From: Phragmites australis
Lineage: Eukaryota; Streptophyta; Magnoliopsida; Poales; Poaceae
Assembly: GCF_958298935.1 (NCBI RefSeq)
Contig: NC_084921.1
Span: 53,059,001 to 53,123,000, forward strand
Length of the DNA: 64,000 bases
Direction of reading: 5' to 3'
The notes beneath the pieces were generated by a model, which worked only from the letters and a program-made list of their open reading frames with translations, had not been told where the DNA came from and searched no databases. Each line of letters opens with the position of its first letter. Positions within the stretch are counted from its first letter, which is position 1. This document shows, piece by piece, positions 23,103 to 33,167 of the stretch. The translations under genes were made by a program, and so were the position numbers.

Positions 23103-26066
23103 CATACAGTTGCTTTGGGAAGTACAAACTTCAAAGGTTCCCACTATTTTGCAATTAAACTCAGCATCAATTAAACATCAATATCAGGTTATTACTTTAA
23201 CAGACATCTCTTGAACAGTGCACTTGTCTACTACTTACTAATTTAAATGTTCGAGTTGGTGATGGTGGTTCATTCACCCCTCTGTCCTCTTTAAGAAACT
23301 CTAGCAAAAAAAATAGAGGCACCTCCTCAACAGATCGATATTATAACAGATTTTGACCTCATCCTAACAAATTATTCATTGCTCTCACATTTGCTTTTCC
23401 TTGGATTCTCAACGTCCCTCAGCATCCCCTCAGTCAGCTAGGTTGTCACCAGGTACAACAGCAGGCTAAGGGAGCGATGCGGCCCAGTCACGGCGCTTGA
23501 GATGCAACATATGCTGCAGCAGAGCTCGATCATGCTAGTGCAAGAGCCGAGGATGCACCTTCGGTCAAGAACAAAGCCAGAGGCACGATGGGCGTAGTGG
23601 TTGCCAAGACCATCGACTGTGACTCAGAGTATGATGCTATGAATTTCTTTATTCATAGCAAGGCACGGGCATTCAAGTATTCAATTGGTCAACTAAAGAA
23701 TCCCAGCGCAGAAACTAGAAAGGAATCAAGCAAAATTTTATAGGTCCTGACGTCCTGCTACCAATTTCAAACAGCATAAGTAAAATATTGGGATGACCCA
23801 AGTTTCGAACAGAAAATATGTTGCCATTCTGCAACCACCACAAGAACAAAAAAAATACAAAAATTAGGACAAGTAGATATGCATACCAACTTGGCATAGC
23901 CCTCGCTTTCCTCCCGTAAGAGGTTGAATTTAGTTTGCTGGTAAAGAAGCCGTGTGTTGACCCTAACCTATTACCAATTAAACAAACATCAATCAACCAT
24001 ACAGTAAATGTTAAAATAAATAAACAAATTAGCAAACAACATGAGGTAAAGTACATTGCTCAAGACCATGGTTATGGGGGAGAAAGTATGGGCATTAATA
24101 TATCATGATATATTGTAATATGAGTTTTTTAAAAAATATATATAATTTGTGTGTGTCCCCATAAAAAGATGCCGGCATTAAAAGGTAGCAATGTGAAATC
24201 CTGAGAATATTCATTGAATATGACACATTATGCGTACCTCCTTGGATTTTAAATCCTGTCCTTTTGACTTACTCTGTTCAACCTCCCAAAGGAAATCTTC
24301 CTTCAAGTCCACAAATGGAGGGAAAATAGAAATCATGTATCAGATTTTATCTTAAATTAGTGTCAACAAAGATGTGGTGCACTAGCACAAGGAATAACAA
24401 TACTCACTTCGCATCGCTCTTGCAGAAGCCTCGGTGCAAGCGTCGAAGACTCCACAAAAGACTTAGTCTGCAGGGATGAGTATTCAAATGGAAATTATTT
24501 AAAGCAAAAGGAAAGTAGACACAAGAAATATGAATTGTTCATTTGCATTACTATAATTATGCCTAGGTTATCAGAACAAAGAGGAAATTATTACCATTTT
24601 GACAAGACGACTGCGATATTCACCAGATATTGTAATCTGCAGGTTGAAGTTAGATCAACTATTAAAGGAATGCCACTAAATGGAAATGCAACAGAAAAAA
24701 ACATTACCAAAAAGGATAGGTGACAAAGTCATATTTGGGGAAAAAGCAACAAATCATAGATCAAAGCCCAATTGCAGTGGATAAATAACAAAGCAACCAG
24801 TGCCAAGAAAACATCCAAATGACATGACTGGAGATGGCAATAGACTGAATGCATGATGGCATTTGCAATTACACAAAACCATCTCTACCTCTACCGTCCC
24901 TCTTTTGGTTGGACGAATCACATAAAACAGAACTTCTGAGAGATGCCACAAGGCAATCTATCTTTTTTGGCAATCGGTATAAGTTCAGAACAATTCAATT
25001 TCGGCTCAAGCATGCTGAACAGGACATCTAACACCATGTGTGTTGACTTTTGAACCACCCAACCAGAAGCTAAAGAAACAAATAAGCTTATGTTCATTAA
25101 TCTGCTTCCTTATCTGAACAAGCTTTCTACAGCTAGCACAGAAGCTCATCAAATGTCTACAGATGATCGCTTGCAATGAGAAGTTATCTACTGCTAGTAA
25201 AATGCACGTCCAAGTGTACAAAACGCACAAAAAAGCTGACTAGGTCATGTCACAATAGGTTTGTCTGACAATCATCTGGTTGATTTCTATTCTACCAAAA
25301 GGTGGTACTTAAGTATTAACAAAGTGTATTGGTTCAATTTGTTTCTGTTACGACTTCAGCTGATTCTTTTCGCAAAAATGTTCTGTTAGTACATGACAGA
25401 ATGGTAAAAGTGATAGCCTAAAATATGTCCAGAGCTACCACATCCTATCCGATTCCACTGAGGGATTGTTCACCGTCAAACTACCAAAACATTTCGACCA
25501 AATTGTCAATTCAGCTGGCACAACAAGTAATACACGCACAACAGAGCAACCAATTCAGTTCACACTCACGCACCTAGTGCCACCGAAACACTGGATACAT
25601 CCCCACTCTGAGAAACTTGACTAATCAAACGCACTCCACGGAACAATTACAGTCTCACTAACCACCACACGGCAGCAAAACGTGTTGCATATACTTACAT
25701 CCTGCCCTAGGTGGGCGATGATATCAGCGAGCACCGAGCCAAGCTCCTCGTCCCGTCGAGCCTCCTCCACGAACACCACCGACTCCAGCGCCACCCGGCT
25801 CTTCTGCGGCGGCAGGTCCCCCCGCACCTGCGCAGCCCAGCCCACCCAATCAGCACAGAAGCCCAACCGAACCAGCGAGCTGAGCAAAACCTAAGCGACA
25901 GTCCGGACTGGCGAGAGCTTACGATCGCCCAGCAGAGCTCGTAGAGGAAGCGAGCCATGGGGACCGGATCGGGGAGGCGGAAGGCGCCGGCGGACAGGCC
26001 CTTCCATTCGCGGAGGCACTCATCGGTGATGTGCTTGTAGTCGGGCGCCTGGAGAGGGGGCGACAT
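10102..26066 (-). CDS. THO2: THO complex subunit 2 (THO2/THOC2), complete, 32 exons
   Basis: THO2 is the large scaffold of the nuclear THO/TREX complex, which couples transcription to mRNP assembly and export and in plants also affects small-RNA pathways. Exons, from 5' on the minus strand: 26066-25923, 25827-25699, 24636-24595, 24467-24408, 24300-24238, 23967-23887, 22906-22832, 22738-22691, 22598-22530, 22357-22224, 21907-21832, 21453-21263, 20997-20917, 20828-20648, 20185-19997, 19923-19843, 19755-19636, 17896-17837, 17622-17495, 17272-17176, 17096-16968, 16891-16788, 16169-15992, 15825-15674, 14856-14250, 14093-13989, 13269-13114, 13025-12945, 12844-12769, 12688-12420, 11691-10642, 10395-10102. 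They sum to 5,250 bases, or 1,749 residues, close to the Arabidopsis protein. Every junction is GT..AG and keeps phase. Diagnostic segments include [35 protein letters not shown] and [20 protein letters not shown]. Residues from about 1300 are highly charged (Arg/Asp/Glu/Lys) with basic patches such as SSKRRK and KRRKIKRD, probably nuclear localisation signals. The gene looks intact. UTR ends were not placed. Confidence 0.95.
12222..12261 (-). mobile_element. 40-bp LINE 3'-tail insertion with 17-bp target duplication
   Basis: Inside a THO2 intron, a 40-base insert reads on the minus strand as a piece ending CTTGGGACAAAGGCTTTG followed by TTGTTG. It is flanked by two perfect copies of ATTCATGGTCTAAGTAA at 12205-12221 and 12262-12278. 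The same tail ends the longer LINE fragment at 18503-18890. This is an extreme case of 5' truncation during target-primed reverse transcription. Confidence 0.8.
13389..13622. repeat. Diverged tandem duplication in a THO2 intron
   Basis: Two copies of a unit of about 120 bp lie side by side, starting near 13391 and 13515 with GGTCAACATGAC and ending near GAAGATACAACA. They differ by scattered substitutions and small indels. The unit is not coding. Confidence 0.6.
18503..18890 (+). mobile_element. 5'-truncated LINE with 15-bp target duplication
   Basis: The insert lies in the largest THO2 intron, antisense to the gene. Its first half translates to a decayed C-terminal end of a plant non-LTR reverse transcriptase ([12 protein letters not shown], then [14 protein letters not shown] and RVEIGNPRA, after a frameshift and a stop). 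It ends CCCAACTTGCTTGGGACAAA, then GGCTTTG and a TTG repeat. AAGACAACAGTGGAC flanks it perfectly at 18488-18502 and 18891-18905. Confidence 0.85.
19125..19260. repeat. Perfect 68-bp tandem duplication in a THO2 intron
   Basis: Positions 19125-19192 and 19193-19260 are two identical copies of a 68-base unit beginning CACTACTAAAGCATATAAAG. Identity implies a recent duplication, or an assembly artefact. Confidence 0.9.
21034..21074 (-). mobile_element. Third LINE-tail fragment in THO2 introns
   Basis: On the minus strand this reads AGCCTACCCCAACTTGCTTG, then a T-rich stretch ending TTTGTTGTTGT. It is the same 3' tail as at 12222-12261 and 18503-18890. No clear target duplication could be assigned. 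Confidence 0.5.
23054..23100. repeat. (AT)n microsatellite in a THO2 intron
   Basis: This is an uninterrupted AT dinucleotide tract of 47 bases in the intron between coding exons 6 and 7. It is likely to be length-polymorphic. The same intron (22907-23886) holds GC-richer sequence around 23450-23640 that I could not classify. Confidence 0.95.
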
Positions 26067-26430
26067 GGCGTCGGAGGCGGTAGTGGACGGGGCCAGGGTT
26101 TGGGGGGATTAGGGTTTCATGGGAGGGGGCGAGGTCAGAGGACGTTGAAGAGCAGGAGGTGGTGGTGGCGAGAGATGGGGAAGGGACGACGGCGATGTAC
26201 GCGGCCAGGCGGGGGCTGTGCGAACGCGATGCGATGCGATGCTTTGGTTTTTGTTTGGGCTGGGCTTTCCGGTGGTGAACGCGGAGTTAAAAACGCCGCA
26301 ATTGGGTAGAAAGAGAGCGAGCAATTACTTCGTTGTCTGTGCTTGATATGATCTGGGCATTTAACTGTACAGATCAGACGGATATGAATATTTATACGTT
26401 TCTATTCGGTGAAAAAAATAATAGATGTTA

Positions 26431-28430
26431 AATCTCTACTACCTCTACTATATAAGGCATAATTTGATTGTGTGTCGTGCTTCTCCCACTCTACTTCCAC
26501 CTCTTTAATAAAAAACTAGAAAAAAGATCGTTGTCTAATAAAAAACCGAACTGTTCACCCATGTTCGCCTGAAATATACGCCTCACCAAATCATGCTACT
26601 TCCTCTTCTCATCCTGTTCCCTTCCCAAAATCACGTGACATCGTTCCCCTCCAGTTTGATCCTCTGGTAATATCGTTCCACTCTCGATCCCTTCGCGTCA
26701 TCGTTCCTCTCCTCTAAACTAGCTCAACTGTCATTGCAATCGTCATGCTCATCGCCCCTTTGGGCCCCGCCAGAGATCATCCTCTACATTTATCTTTGTG
26801 TCGCTCGTTCTGAAGGTGCATCAGCCGCGATAGGTGAGCCTCTGCAACGATGTTCCCCTCCCTTGCGTCGGCTAGACCATCGCCGCAATCGCCATGCTCG
26901 TCACTCCCCTCGCGCCCCGCCGGAGCTCGTCCTTCACACCCCTCTCCGTTCCGCCCATTTGGAGGGTGCATTGGTTGTGACCGTTGAGCCCTGTGTCACT
27001 GCCATTGTCCACGTCATCCTCCATGGCCTTCGAGTGGTTCCTCGGCGCTGGCGCAATGGTGGCGTCCTGTGCGGCATAGAGGAAGGCATCGACGATCAAG
27101 TGGTAGTTGACTTGCAGTCGTGAGGACATGAACAAGGGCGACACCAAGAAGGTAAATGGGCAATTCTAAAAGGGAATTCATATCATTCTCTCTTTTAGGA
27201 GGAATTTAGCTTGAAGATGCATTCTAGAAGGAGGTAAATGTCGTTTGTGAGGAGTGTGATGCTCAGTCTGCTGCCAATAGCCAACCAAGAGTGGTTGAAG
27301 GAGGCAGATGAAGAAGTAAGTTTGGTGCTTTCGTTTGGTGATTCTTCACCTCCCCTTCTATTTCCATCACAGTGGAGGATGGGGTAGAAGTATGTGACTA
27401 TTTTGTATTCATAATGCTTGTGTCTGGTTTCATGGATCAAAAGAGGAAAATGGGTAAAGTTTTGTAAAGTGCATTAAATAGTTATAGATTGCGAAGAATC
27501 TGGTTTCTTCAAATTAGAGAGTGGACTGGAATAACTATATTAAAGTCATGGTTTTTGTAAAGGCCTATTTCTTGAAATCAGAAGGAAGTTAGAAAGGTCT
27601 TTGAAGCATAGCAAAGTTCATGTTTATTGCTCTATCACAGAAAAGATAGGATAATAAACTTGAACAATTGGGATTCATTGTTTCTTGAAATGATATTGCA
27701 ATTTGGTCGAGGTGCATGATGTCTGAAGAGGAACTTATTGTTTTGGATTTCTTTTGAGAAGAATTTAGTTTGAAGACGCTTTCTGGAAGATCAATGCCAT
27801 TAGCGAGGAGCACCATACCAAGTCTCATGTCAAGAGCCATGAGGGGATGAAGGAGTTGGAGGAAAAAAGACGACTCAGGTAGCACTATGTGGAGATGCTC
27901 CAGGTCCTCTAGTAATTTCTATTGAAGGGGGAGGTATAACTTTGTTTCCTAACTTGAGAGCAAGGAATAATGAATCGTTGTAGGACATCAGACAATTCAT
28001 GTTACTTGTGTCTGGGAAGGAGAACCAGGACAATTAGAAATTGAATTGAGTAGGTTTGGTTGAAATCAAGTTTCTAACCCCCCCCCCCTTCATTTGATTG
28101 CTTTTCTTTTAGAGGTTGCTTGTTGATGCATTCTTTGGGGAGGTTGATGCCGCTATCAATGAGGGGAATGCTTCCCTGATTACTGCCAAGGGTTAGGAGG
28201 AGCTGCAAAATATGGAACTAGAAATGGAGGAAGATGAAGGGTGAGCTCCAAGGAAGTACTACGAATATTTGCACTCCCTGAACGATAGGCAGAGGAAGGC
28301 TGCATATAGTGATGTGGCTATTCCACTAATGATTGTTGCTGGTCTAGGAAGTGGAAAGGTACATACACCTGTCTTTTTACCTTTTGTTTACATAAATTAA
28401 GAATCTATTGAATACAGTTTCTTAGCATAC
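26431..28430 (+). mobile_element. Helitron-like segment carrying captured gene pieces
   Basis: A TCTCTACTACCTCTACTATATAAG start near 26433 (written in two overlapping parts TCTCTACTACC and CTCTACTATATAAGG) resembles grass Helitron 5' ends. A related TCTCTACTATATAGG occurs near 28433. Both are followed within about 80 bases by a TAATAAAAAACC motif. The segment between contains an imperfect duplicated GC-rich stretch (near 26735 and 26887) and helicase-gene fragments. I found no terminal hairpin plus CTRR, so element type and end are inferred. Flanking THO2 upstream DNA (26067-26430) holds its 5' UTR and promoter. Confidence 0.4.
27190..28361 (+). pseudogene. Fragments of an SRS2-like (UvrD/Rep type) DNA helicase gene
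   Basis: Three pieces read as decayed exons. Pieces near 27199-27321 and 27762-27893 both start EEFSLK; the second continues STIPSLMSRAMRG, and both carry stops. The third, 28112-28361, reads VDAAINEGNASLITAKG, stop, EELQNMELEMEEDEG, stop, then SLNDRQRKAAYSDVAIPLMI and VAGLGSGK. The last part matches the Q-motif and Walker A region of plant SRS2-like ATP-dependent helicases (normally AGPGSGKT) and ends at a GT where the parent gene would have an intron. The remaining helicase domains are absent. The first exon appears twice. This looks like a captured, non-functional copy. Confidence 0.65.
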
Positions 28431-28643
28431 ATCTCTACTATATAGGAACTTTTGCAACTTGTACTATTGTTATTATATATACAGCATCAGTGGTTGTGCA
28501 TCTTCGCCTCTCTCACTGCATCTAATAAAAAACCATGCTTCCATCCTCTCATGAAAGAAAAAAACATTGAATAGGCCGCACTATAAGCTCCCCACTCAAA
28601 TCGATTTGAACCCCTTCCCAATCAAGATCTTTCTCTCCTCACA

Positions 28644-28646
<3 letters not shown>

Positions 28647-28722
<76 letters not shown>
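28647..28722. repeat. (TC)n microsatellite
   Basis: This is an uninterrupted TC tract of 76 bases. Reading frames through it are Leu/Ser repeats and are not genes. Confidence 0.97.
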
Positions 28723-28726
<4 letters not shown>

Positions 28727-29724
28727 GTGTCTACGATGCCCTCCGGTTACTCGTGCCTTACGTACGCGACGCTGGAGTCAATGGACGAGGGCGATATGTG
28801 GATCCTCATTTGGGGTTGTGATGCTCTATTGTGCAGCGTTCGGGCTGAGGTTTGCGGTCTTTGGTGCTGGCAATTGTTCAAATTGGTTGTGCAATTTGGG
28901 GATTGAACGTTCCTGCTTGTCCATGATTTCGGGATCGCACGTTTGTTCATGTGCTTGTGTGATTTGGGGATTTCATGTTCAGATTGGTTGGAACTTGTGG
29001 TGTTCTTCCTGCTGAAGCTCAGGCGTACCTGGGGCCCCATGCGTATTCGCACGCGGTGTTCACATTGTGAGTTCGCGGTGGTGGCGGCAAAGCCCGGCAC
29101 CGCGTGGTGATTGCTCCAGGGTTTGTGGACAACTCAGGCATCCCTGCGACGCATCCTACCGGAGAGCAACCACGCTATGGAGGACTCGATAGCTGCTGGT
29201 GTTATCTAGTAGCCGGATCTGAGCATGTGATATGCACTCTCTTCATGCCATGACCACTAATTTGGCATTTTGAATCTGTGGCGATGAATTTCGGTGCCAT
29301 TAGCGACAGCTGCGGCTGCGTATCCGCATAACCTTTCGATACCAAAGGTATGCGTCAATGATCCCAAACCATCATTATAATTATAAACCACTTTTACCAT
29401 TATTGAACATTATGTTTGTGCATTTTGTGCCACTATTTCTTTCACATAGACTGTAGTTGTGTGTTTTGTGTGTAGGACACAAGGTTGACTAAATTATGAT
29501 TAATGGAGATATGGATCTTGTTCGGGCTTGAAAACGTGCTTCGAACAGAACACGGCAAAACCCCTCCCTACTGGGAAGGCTCAAGCTTAGAGAAAAACAA
29601 CAAGCCAAAAGGTTGAGAACGAGAGAGAAACAGAATCGATGTATGTGTGAAAAAGTTACCCACCAGCCATTTGAGGGCTTATTTTATGAGAGAAGGGGCA
29701 GGGGAAATTCGCTAGAACAAGTTG
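28723..29724. other. Unclassified sequence, no gene seen
   Basis: The 28,730-29,250 part is moderately GC-rich with short frames on both strands, none recognisable. It may be more captured DNA next to the Helitron-like segment. The 29,250-29,724 part is AT-rich. Confidence 0.3.
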
Positions 29725-30065
29725 TCAGAGTTCATGAGGATCAGACCTCCAACCTTCAATAGCATCGAAAACCCTTTAGATGCCGATGATTGGCATAGGA
29801 CCATCACCAGAAAACTCAAGGTCATCAATTATGAGGGTCAAAACAGAGTGAATCTAGCAGCCCATCAACTCATTGGATCAACAGTAGAATGGTGAGAGAA
29901 CTACTGCGAAACATCAGTGGATGCCGATGCCATCACTTGGGAGGAATTCGGTGAAGAGTTCTGAAAGTACCACGTACCGGAAGGGACAACGGAAATGAAG
30001 TCTGACGAATTCCGTAGCCTAAAGCAAGGATCAATGATGGTGAACCAATACATCCAAAAGTTCAT
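29725..30065 (+). pseudogene. Ty3/gypsy gag fragment, broken
   Basis: Translation gives IRPPTFNSIENPLDADDWHR, then VNLAAHQLIGSTVEW, a stop, ITWEEFGEEF, a stop, and EFRSLKQGSMMVNQYIQKF. This is the retrotransposon gag (capsid-region) pattern of grass gypsy elements. Stops and loss of both flanks make it non-functional. It faces the pol fragment to its right in the opposite orientation. Confidence 0.75.
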
Positions 30066-30239
30066 TTATCTTTCCTCCAGTGTTAGATGTACCACTAAAG
30101 TGTGAACTTATCCTTGTATTATATGTAAATTTAATTGTTGCATCTCTATGAGAAGTTCTGGTCTTAATTCCTGAATATGTATATTATTGCAGTAACTTTT
30201 CCATATCTGGTTATGTGTATTATTACAACGTTAGCTTTG

Positions 30240-31558
30240 CCCGGGTGGTATTGGATACTTAGATTATAATCATTTATCAACTTCAACCACATCCGTTGCC
30301 GCAGATTCAATTCTGATTGAGTGAAAATATACTTCAGGCTCTTGTGATCTGTATAGATCTCTCACTTATTTCCAAGAAGATATCATCTCCATATCTTAAG
30401 TGCATGTATTACTGCCGCCAATTCCGAATCATGAGTTGGGTAATTCTGTTCATGTGGTTTTACTTATCTCGACGCATAAGCCACAACATTGCCATCTTTC
30501 ATCAGCACCTAGCCTAAACCCTGGCGTGATGTATAACAACAGACCACAAGGTACTTCTAGATATCTGATAACTTTAGCACTGAGGCAGTAGTTAGTCTCT
30601 TCTTGAGTTCTTGAAAACTCTTCTATAGACTTCATTCCATTCAAACTTGGTGTCTTTCTGAAGAAGCGTGGCCCTTAGCTTAGCCAATTTTGAAAATCCC
30701 TCAAAAAACTTGTGGTAATAATCCGCTAATCCAAGGAAGCTTCTGATTTATGAGATATTGATTGTTTAAATCCAGTCAACTACTACCTCCACCTTCGAAG
30801 GGTCCACTGATACTTCTTTTGTTGTCAGGACATGTCCAAGAAATATCATTTCTTGTAGCCAAAATTCACACTTGCTGATTTTGGCGTAAAGCTGATGTGC
30901 TCTTAGCCTCTCCATAACCATTCTCAGATGTTATTTGTGCTCTTCGACACTCTTTGACTATATCAGAATATCATCAATAAATATTATCACAAACATGTCC
31001 AGTTCTTTCATGAACACCCTATTCATCGGATTCATAAAGTATACCGGGGTATTTACCAGTCCAAATGACATGATTGTAAACTCATACAATCCATACCTTA
31101 TTACAAAAGCGGTCTTTTGGATATCACTATTCCTGATCTTTAATTATAGTATTCTGACCTCAAATATATCTTAGAGAAATATTTGGCTCTTCTTAGATGA
31201 TCGAACAGATTATCGATCCTGGGTAGCGTGTACTTTTTTATATAGTTATTTCATTCAAGGAGCAGTAATCAACACACATCATTTGGTTCCCATCTTTCTT
31301 CTCTACAAACAGAATTGATGATCTCCATGGTGAAGAACTAGGTCTGATAAAACCGCTTCATTGTAATTCTCTTATCTGCTCCTTCAATAATTCTCTTATC
31401 TTGGTAATCAGGACAGTTCCAGGCAAGAGATCAATAATAAACTCTATATCATGGTCTGGTGCCATACCATGTAATTCTTCTAGGAATACATCCAGATATT
31501 CACATATAACTGACACATCTTTTATTGGAGCGGCGATGAGAAGAGTGTACATGGACAC
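30240..31558 (-). pseudogene. Ty3/gypsy pol fragment (reverse transcriptase to RNase H), broken
   Basis: Read on the minus strand, the order is the region before RT (EYLDVFLEELHGMAPDHDIE), then [21 protein letters not shown] in pieces, then [20 protein letters not shown] and the active-site segment FIDDILI, and lastly RNase H-like text near 30250-30650. Several stops and frameshifts interrupt it. Integrase and LTRs are not present, so it is a relic. Confidence 0.8.
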
Positions 31559-31639
31559 AAAGACCCTTGCCTTGGTGGCTCAAGCTTCGAAGTGATCATG
31601 GCGGTAATGAACCAGAAGAGAGGCTAGTGGTGAGACATT

Positions 31640-32036
31640 GCTTGGTGGTTTGGTGGCTCATCCTAGTGAAGGTCTTATCTTTGTAACTTGGTGGCTCAAG
31701 AGCCGTGACCAGGTGCCAAACGAGAGCATATCCTTTGTGGAGCTCTAACGTGTACTAAAGGTGGCATTCATGTCATCGATACCACAGGATAAATATGTTT
31801 GTGCCAAGTTTACTATCTCTATCTTATTTACGTTTCCGTATTTATATTCTTACAATTTACCTTCTTAGATATATTGTAAGTGCTTTGATCGGTAGAGTAG
31901 ATACATTAGATAAATCTAGAGCACATATAGATAGAAATTGATATAAATTTATCTTGTGTAGTTTTTGGAGCTGAATAAATTCTAAATATCCTAATTCACC
32001 CCCTATTATGATGTCACCGATCCCTTCAAAGTAACT
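31640..32036 (-). repeat. Inverted partial copy (A) of an unclassified repeat
   Basis: The reverse complement starts GGGATCGGTGACATCATAAT and runs in parallel with positions 33168-33550, sharing phrases such as TATATCAATTTCTATCTA, TATCTACTCTACCG and GTGGTATCGATG. It is diverged and truncated. The family is not one that I can name. Confidence 0.6.
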
Positions 32037-32379
32037 GCAGGTACTCTGTGAATCTGCTTAAAATTATCATTTAGAACACACAATTTTATTTGGTTTGAAC
32101 TGGAACTTATTAGGTGTAGTTTAATTTTAGTTTCAAAACTTTCAATTAGATTTTTATTGCACATTTTGCTAGATTTGAACAATCTTTGTCAAACCTTTGG
32201 ATTTTAACCTTCACACTTATTTAGGGTAATTATGCACTAGTTGAGCCTAACATATTTAGGATTTTCACTTCTGAAAAATCTGTTAGTTTATTTTCCGCTA
32301 CAAGTTTCAGCCAACGGTAAAAAAGGATGAATTTTTGTAAAAACTATCATTCACCCCCTCTATGTGACATCATTGTCCT

Positions 32380-33165
32380 TTCACGCGGTGGACGGCCTCT
32401 GGCATGAAGTATGGCCGAAGTGCAAAGCATGACCTCTCGCATGTTGGACGACCGGAGCATGGCCTCCGGCACGAAATAAGGCCAGAGCGCAGAGGGTCAA
32501 GCATGGAGGAAGGTCCGGCCTGGAGGCGATGACAGAGGGTGTCCTTTAGTATGGGGTGGCCTGAGCATTGAGAGACCTCCGCTTCGGCTCCGAGGTGCAT
32601 CCGGAGGGTGGCCTCTAACGTGGGTGGTCGGAGGCGTGACACACTGGAGGGGATAGCTCGGAGGACCGTCTAGAGGGGGCCTTCAGTGTGGGGCGGCCCG
32701 AGCGCGCGGTGAGCTAGAGGGGAGCCTCCAGAGTGGTGGCAGTTCGAGCGTGGAGGTGAGCCGGAGGGTGGACTCCAGCGTGGGCGACCATTAAGCGCGG
32801 TGAGCCAAAGGGTCCGGCTCTGAGGGGCACTCGGAGGGTGGCATGAGGCATGGCGAGTCGAAGGGGCCAGCCCGAAGGAGCGTCCAGAGACGACATTCGG
32901 CGCGGGGCGGCCCGTGCACGTGGTTACCCGGAGGGGCCTTCGCCACGACGACGGTATGAGCGCAGAAGTGAGGTCGGAGAGTGGACTCTAGCATGGGCGG
33001 CCATTAGGCATGGTGAGCCAATAGGCTCGGCTCCGAGGGGTGTTTGGAGGGTGGCCTCCGGCGTGGGTGGCCTAAGGTGCGGTGAGCCGAAGGAGCTAGC
33101 CCGGAGGAGCGTCTAGAGGCGGCCTTCAGCATGTGGTGGCCCGAGCACACAGTTAACCGCAGGTA
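32380..33165. repeat. GC-rich degenerate tandem array, period about 213 bp
   Basis: The array is built from short GC-rich phrases (GGAGGGTGGCCTCCGGCG, GTGAGCCGAAGG, GGCGGCCCGAGCG). A longer unit is visible: CCATTA followed by GGTGAGCC recurs at 32788 and 33001, 213 bases apart. Frames through it are open by composition only. It continues after an insertion at 34811-35045. Similar GC-rich tandem arrays occur inside some plant DNA transposons; no termini were found. Confidence 0.6.
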
Positions 33166-33167
33166 TT

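Noticed and set aside
25682..25944. Plus-strand ORFs near the THO2 first exons
   Set aside because: They are antisense to exons 1-2 of THO2, which are joined by consensus splice sites and encode conserved sequence.
28567..28821. 84-codon ORF with Ser-Leu repeats
   Set aside because: It is a translation of the TC microsatellite.
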